Positions 63,642 through 64,000 of a DNA stretch of 64,000 nt are shown here, one piece after another (position 1 is the stretch's first letter; each line of letters opens with the position of its first letter). Under the pieces are notes generated by a model, which saw only the letters and a program-made list of their open reading frames with translations, was not told the DNA's origin and did no database searches. Where the stretch lies: positions 2,717,474 through 2,781,473 of the forward strand of contig NZ_BMHD01000001.1 of NCBI RefSeq assembly GCF_014640535.1, read 5' to 3'. The position numbers were made by a program, and so were the translations under genes. Source of the stretch: Cnuibacter physcomitrellae. Its GTDB lineage: Bacteria; Actinomycetota; Actinomycetes; Actinomycetales; Microbacteriaceae.

Positions 63642-64000
63642 CGGCCGCGCTCGCTCTCGTACCGGGCCCGCCACTCGGCGTTCAGGGGGAAGAGCCCGTC
63701 GACGGGGTGGCCCGCCCTCACCTGCTCGGCGATCCAGGCGTCCTCCTCCTCCTGTGCGAGGGCCGCATCCACGACCGTCTCCACCAGGGCAGGGGGGATC
63801 ACGATCACGCCGTCGGAGTCGCCGACGAGGATGTCGCCGGGCAGCACGGTGGTGCCCCCGCACGCGACGGCCACGTCGCCCTCCCAGGGGACGTGCTTGC
63901 GCCCGAGCACGGCAGGGTGCGCTCCGACGGTGTAGACCGGGATGCCGACGGCGGCGACCGCGTCGTAGTCGCGTACGCCGCCGTCGGTGACGATGCCCGC
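63638..64000 (-). CDS. RraA-like family protein (partial, continues beyond the right edge)
   Basis: The 120 residues present cover the C-terminal two thirds. GIVTDGGVRDYDAVAAVGIPVYTVGAHPAV in successive parts, then VPWEGDVAVACGGTTVLPGDILVGDSDGVIVIPPALVETVVDAAL, match the RraA/HMG-aldolase-like family with its DGGVRD metal/phosphate loop. Members include 4-hydroxy-4-methyl-2-oxoglutarate aldolases and oxaloacetate decarboxylases, so a 2-oxo-acid lyase role in this aromatic pathway is likely. The start codon is outside the window. It overlaps the GntR gene by four bases. Confidence 0.82.
   Translation of the reverse strand, partial: AGIVTDGGVRDYDAVAAVGIPVYTVGAHPAVLGRKHVPWEGDVAVACGGTTVLPGDILVGDSDGVIVIPPALVETVVDAALAQEEEDAWIAEQVRAGHPVDGLFPLNAEWRARYESERGR

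Overview
The window looks like chromosomal DNA of a very high-GC Gram-positive actinobacterium, most likely a member of the Microbacteriaceae (Microbacterium/Curtobacterium-like). This rests on the base composition, frequent GTG starts, GTGA/ATGA start-stop overlaps, leaderless-type promoters, an LAETG sortase signal and the mix of families. The genus is inference from style, not from a marker gene. No rRNA, tRNA, CRISPR array, integrase or insertion sequence was seen. Genes are tightly packed and no gene-free stretch exceeds about 300 bases; the longer gaps hold promoters, operators, terminators or palindromes, described individually.

Layout. 1-4.2 kb: a TetR regulator with a membrane protein, a large unknown membrane protein, and an intact plus an internally deleted copy of one small lipoprotein. 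4.3-11.9 kb: an Lrp/AsnC regulator divergent from a complete oligopeptide ABC transporter operon ending in an M24 peptidase. 12-14.4 kb: an enoyl reductase-like oxidoreductase and two stress/membrane-type proteins. 14.4-33.4 kb: a large sugar or polyol catabolism island. It holds an Frc/Rbs-type ABC importer, a KDPG-type aldolase, three zinc-type and two short-chain dehydrogenases, a cupin-type sugar-phosphate isomerase, a hydroxyacid dehydrogenase and an RpiR regulator. It also holds an FGGY kinase, a split transketolase, a HAD protein, a UlaG-like hydrolase and two paralogous shikimate-dehydrogenase-like proteins. A short GNAT/unknown pair sits inside it. 33.9-41.4 kb: two divergent glycosyltransferase operons. 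41.5-56 kb: housekeeping and stress genes: Mn catalase, CYP152-like P450, TetR/SRPBCC, WYL/VOC, LLM flavin enzyme, TupA-like ATP-grasp, and a MarR regulon with SnoaL, SDR and AlkC-like members. 56-64 kb: part of a homoprotocatechuate meta-cleavage cluster (hpaI, hpaH, hpaD, hpaE) with a GntR regulator and an RraA-like gene cut by the right edge. An HTH-membrane fusion and an LAETG surface protein lie between them.

How the genes work together. The island at 14.4-33.4 kb appears to import a sugar, polyol or sugar acid, oxidise or isomerise it, phosphorylate it and split it by transketolase or aldolase chemistry. Shared GAAATTTC-like promoter elements tie the distant operons together, with the RpiR protein as the likely regulator. 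The two AroE-like paralogs at both ends keep the catalytic Lys/Asp but lack the usual shikimate-binding Ser motif; this is the best candidate for an undescribed enzyme activity or pathway.

Regulation is unusually readable. There are clear paired operators for the MarR and TetR repressors, a GntR palindrome in the hpaE promoter, and a recurring TANNNT-N6/7-start arrangement suggesting leaderless transcripts. Five long intergenic palindromes, three sharing a GTTCCGCC core, form a separate pattern.
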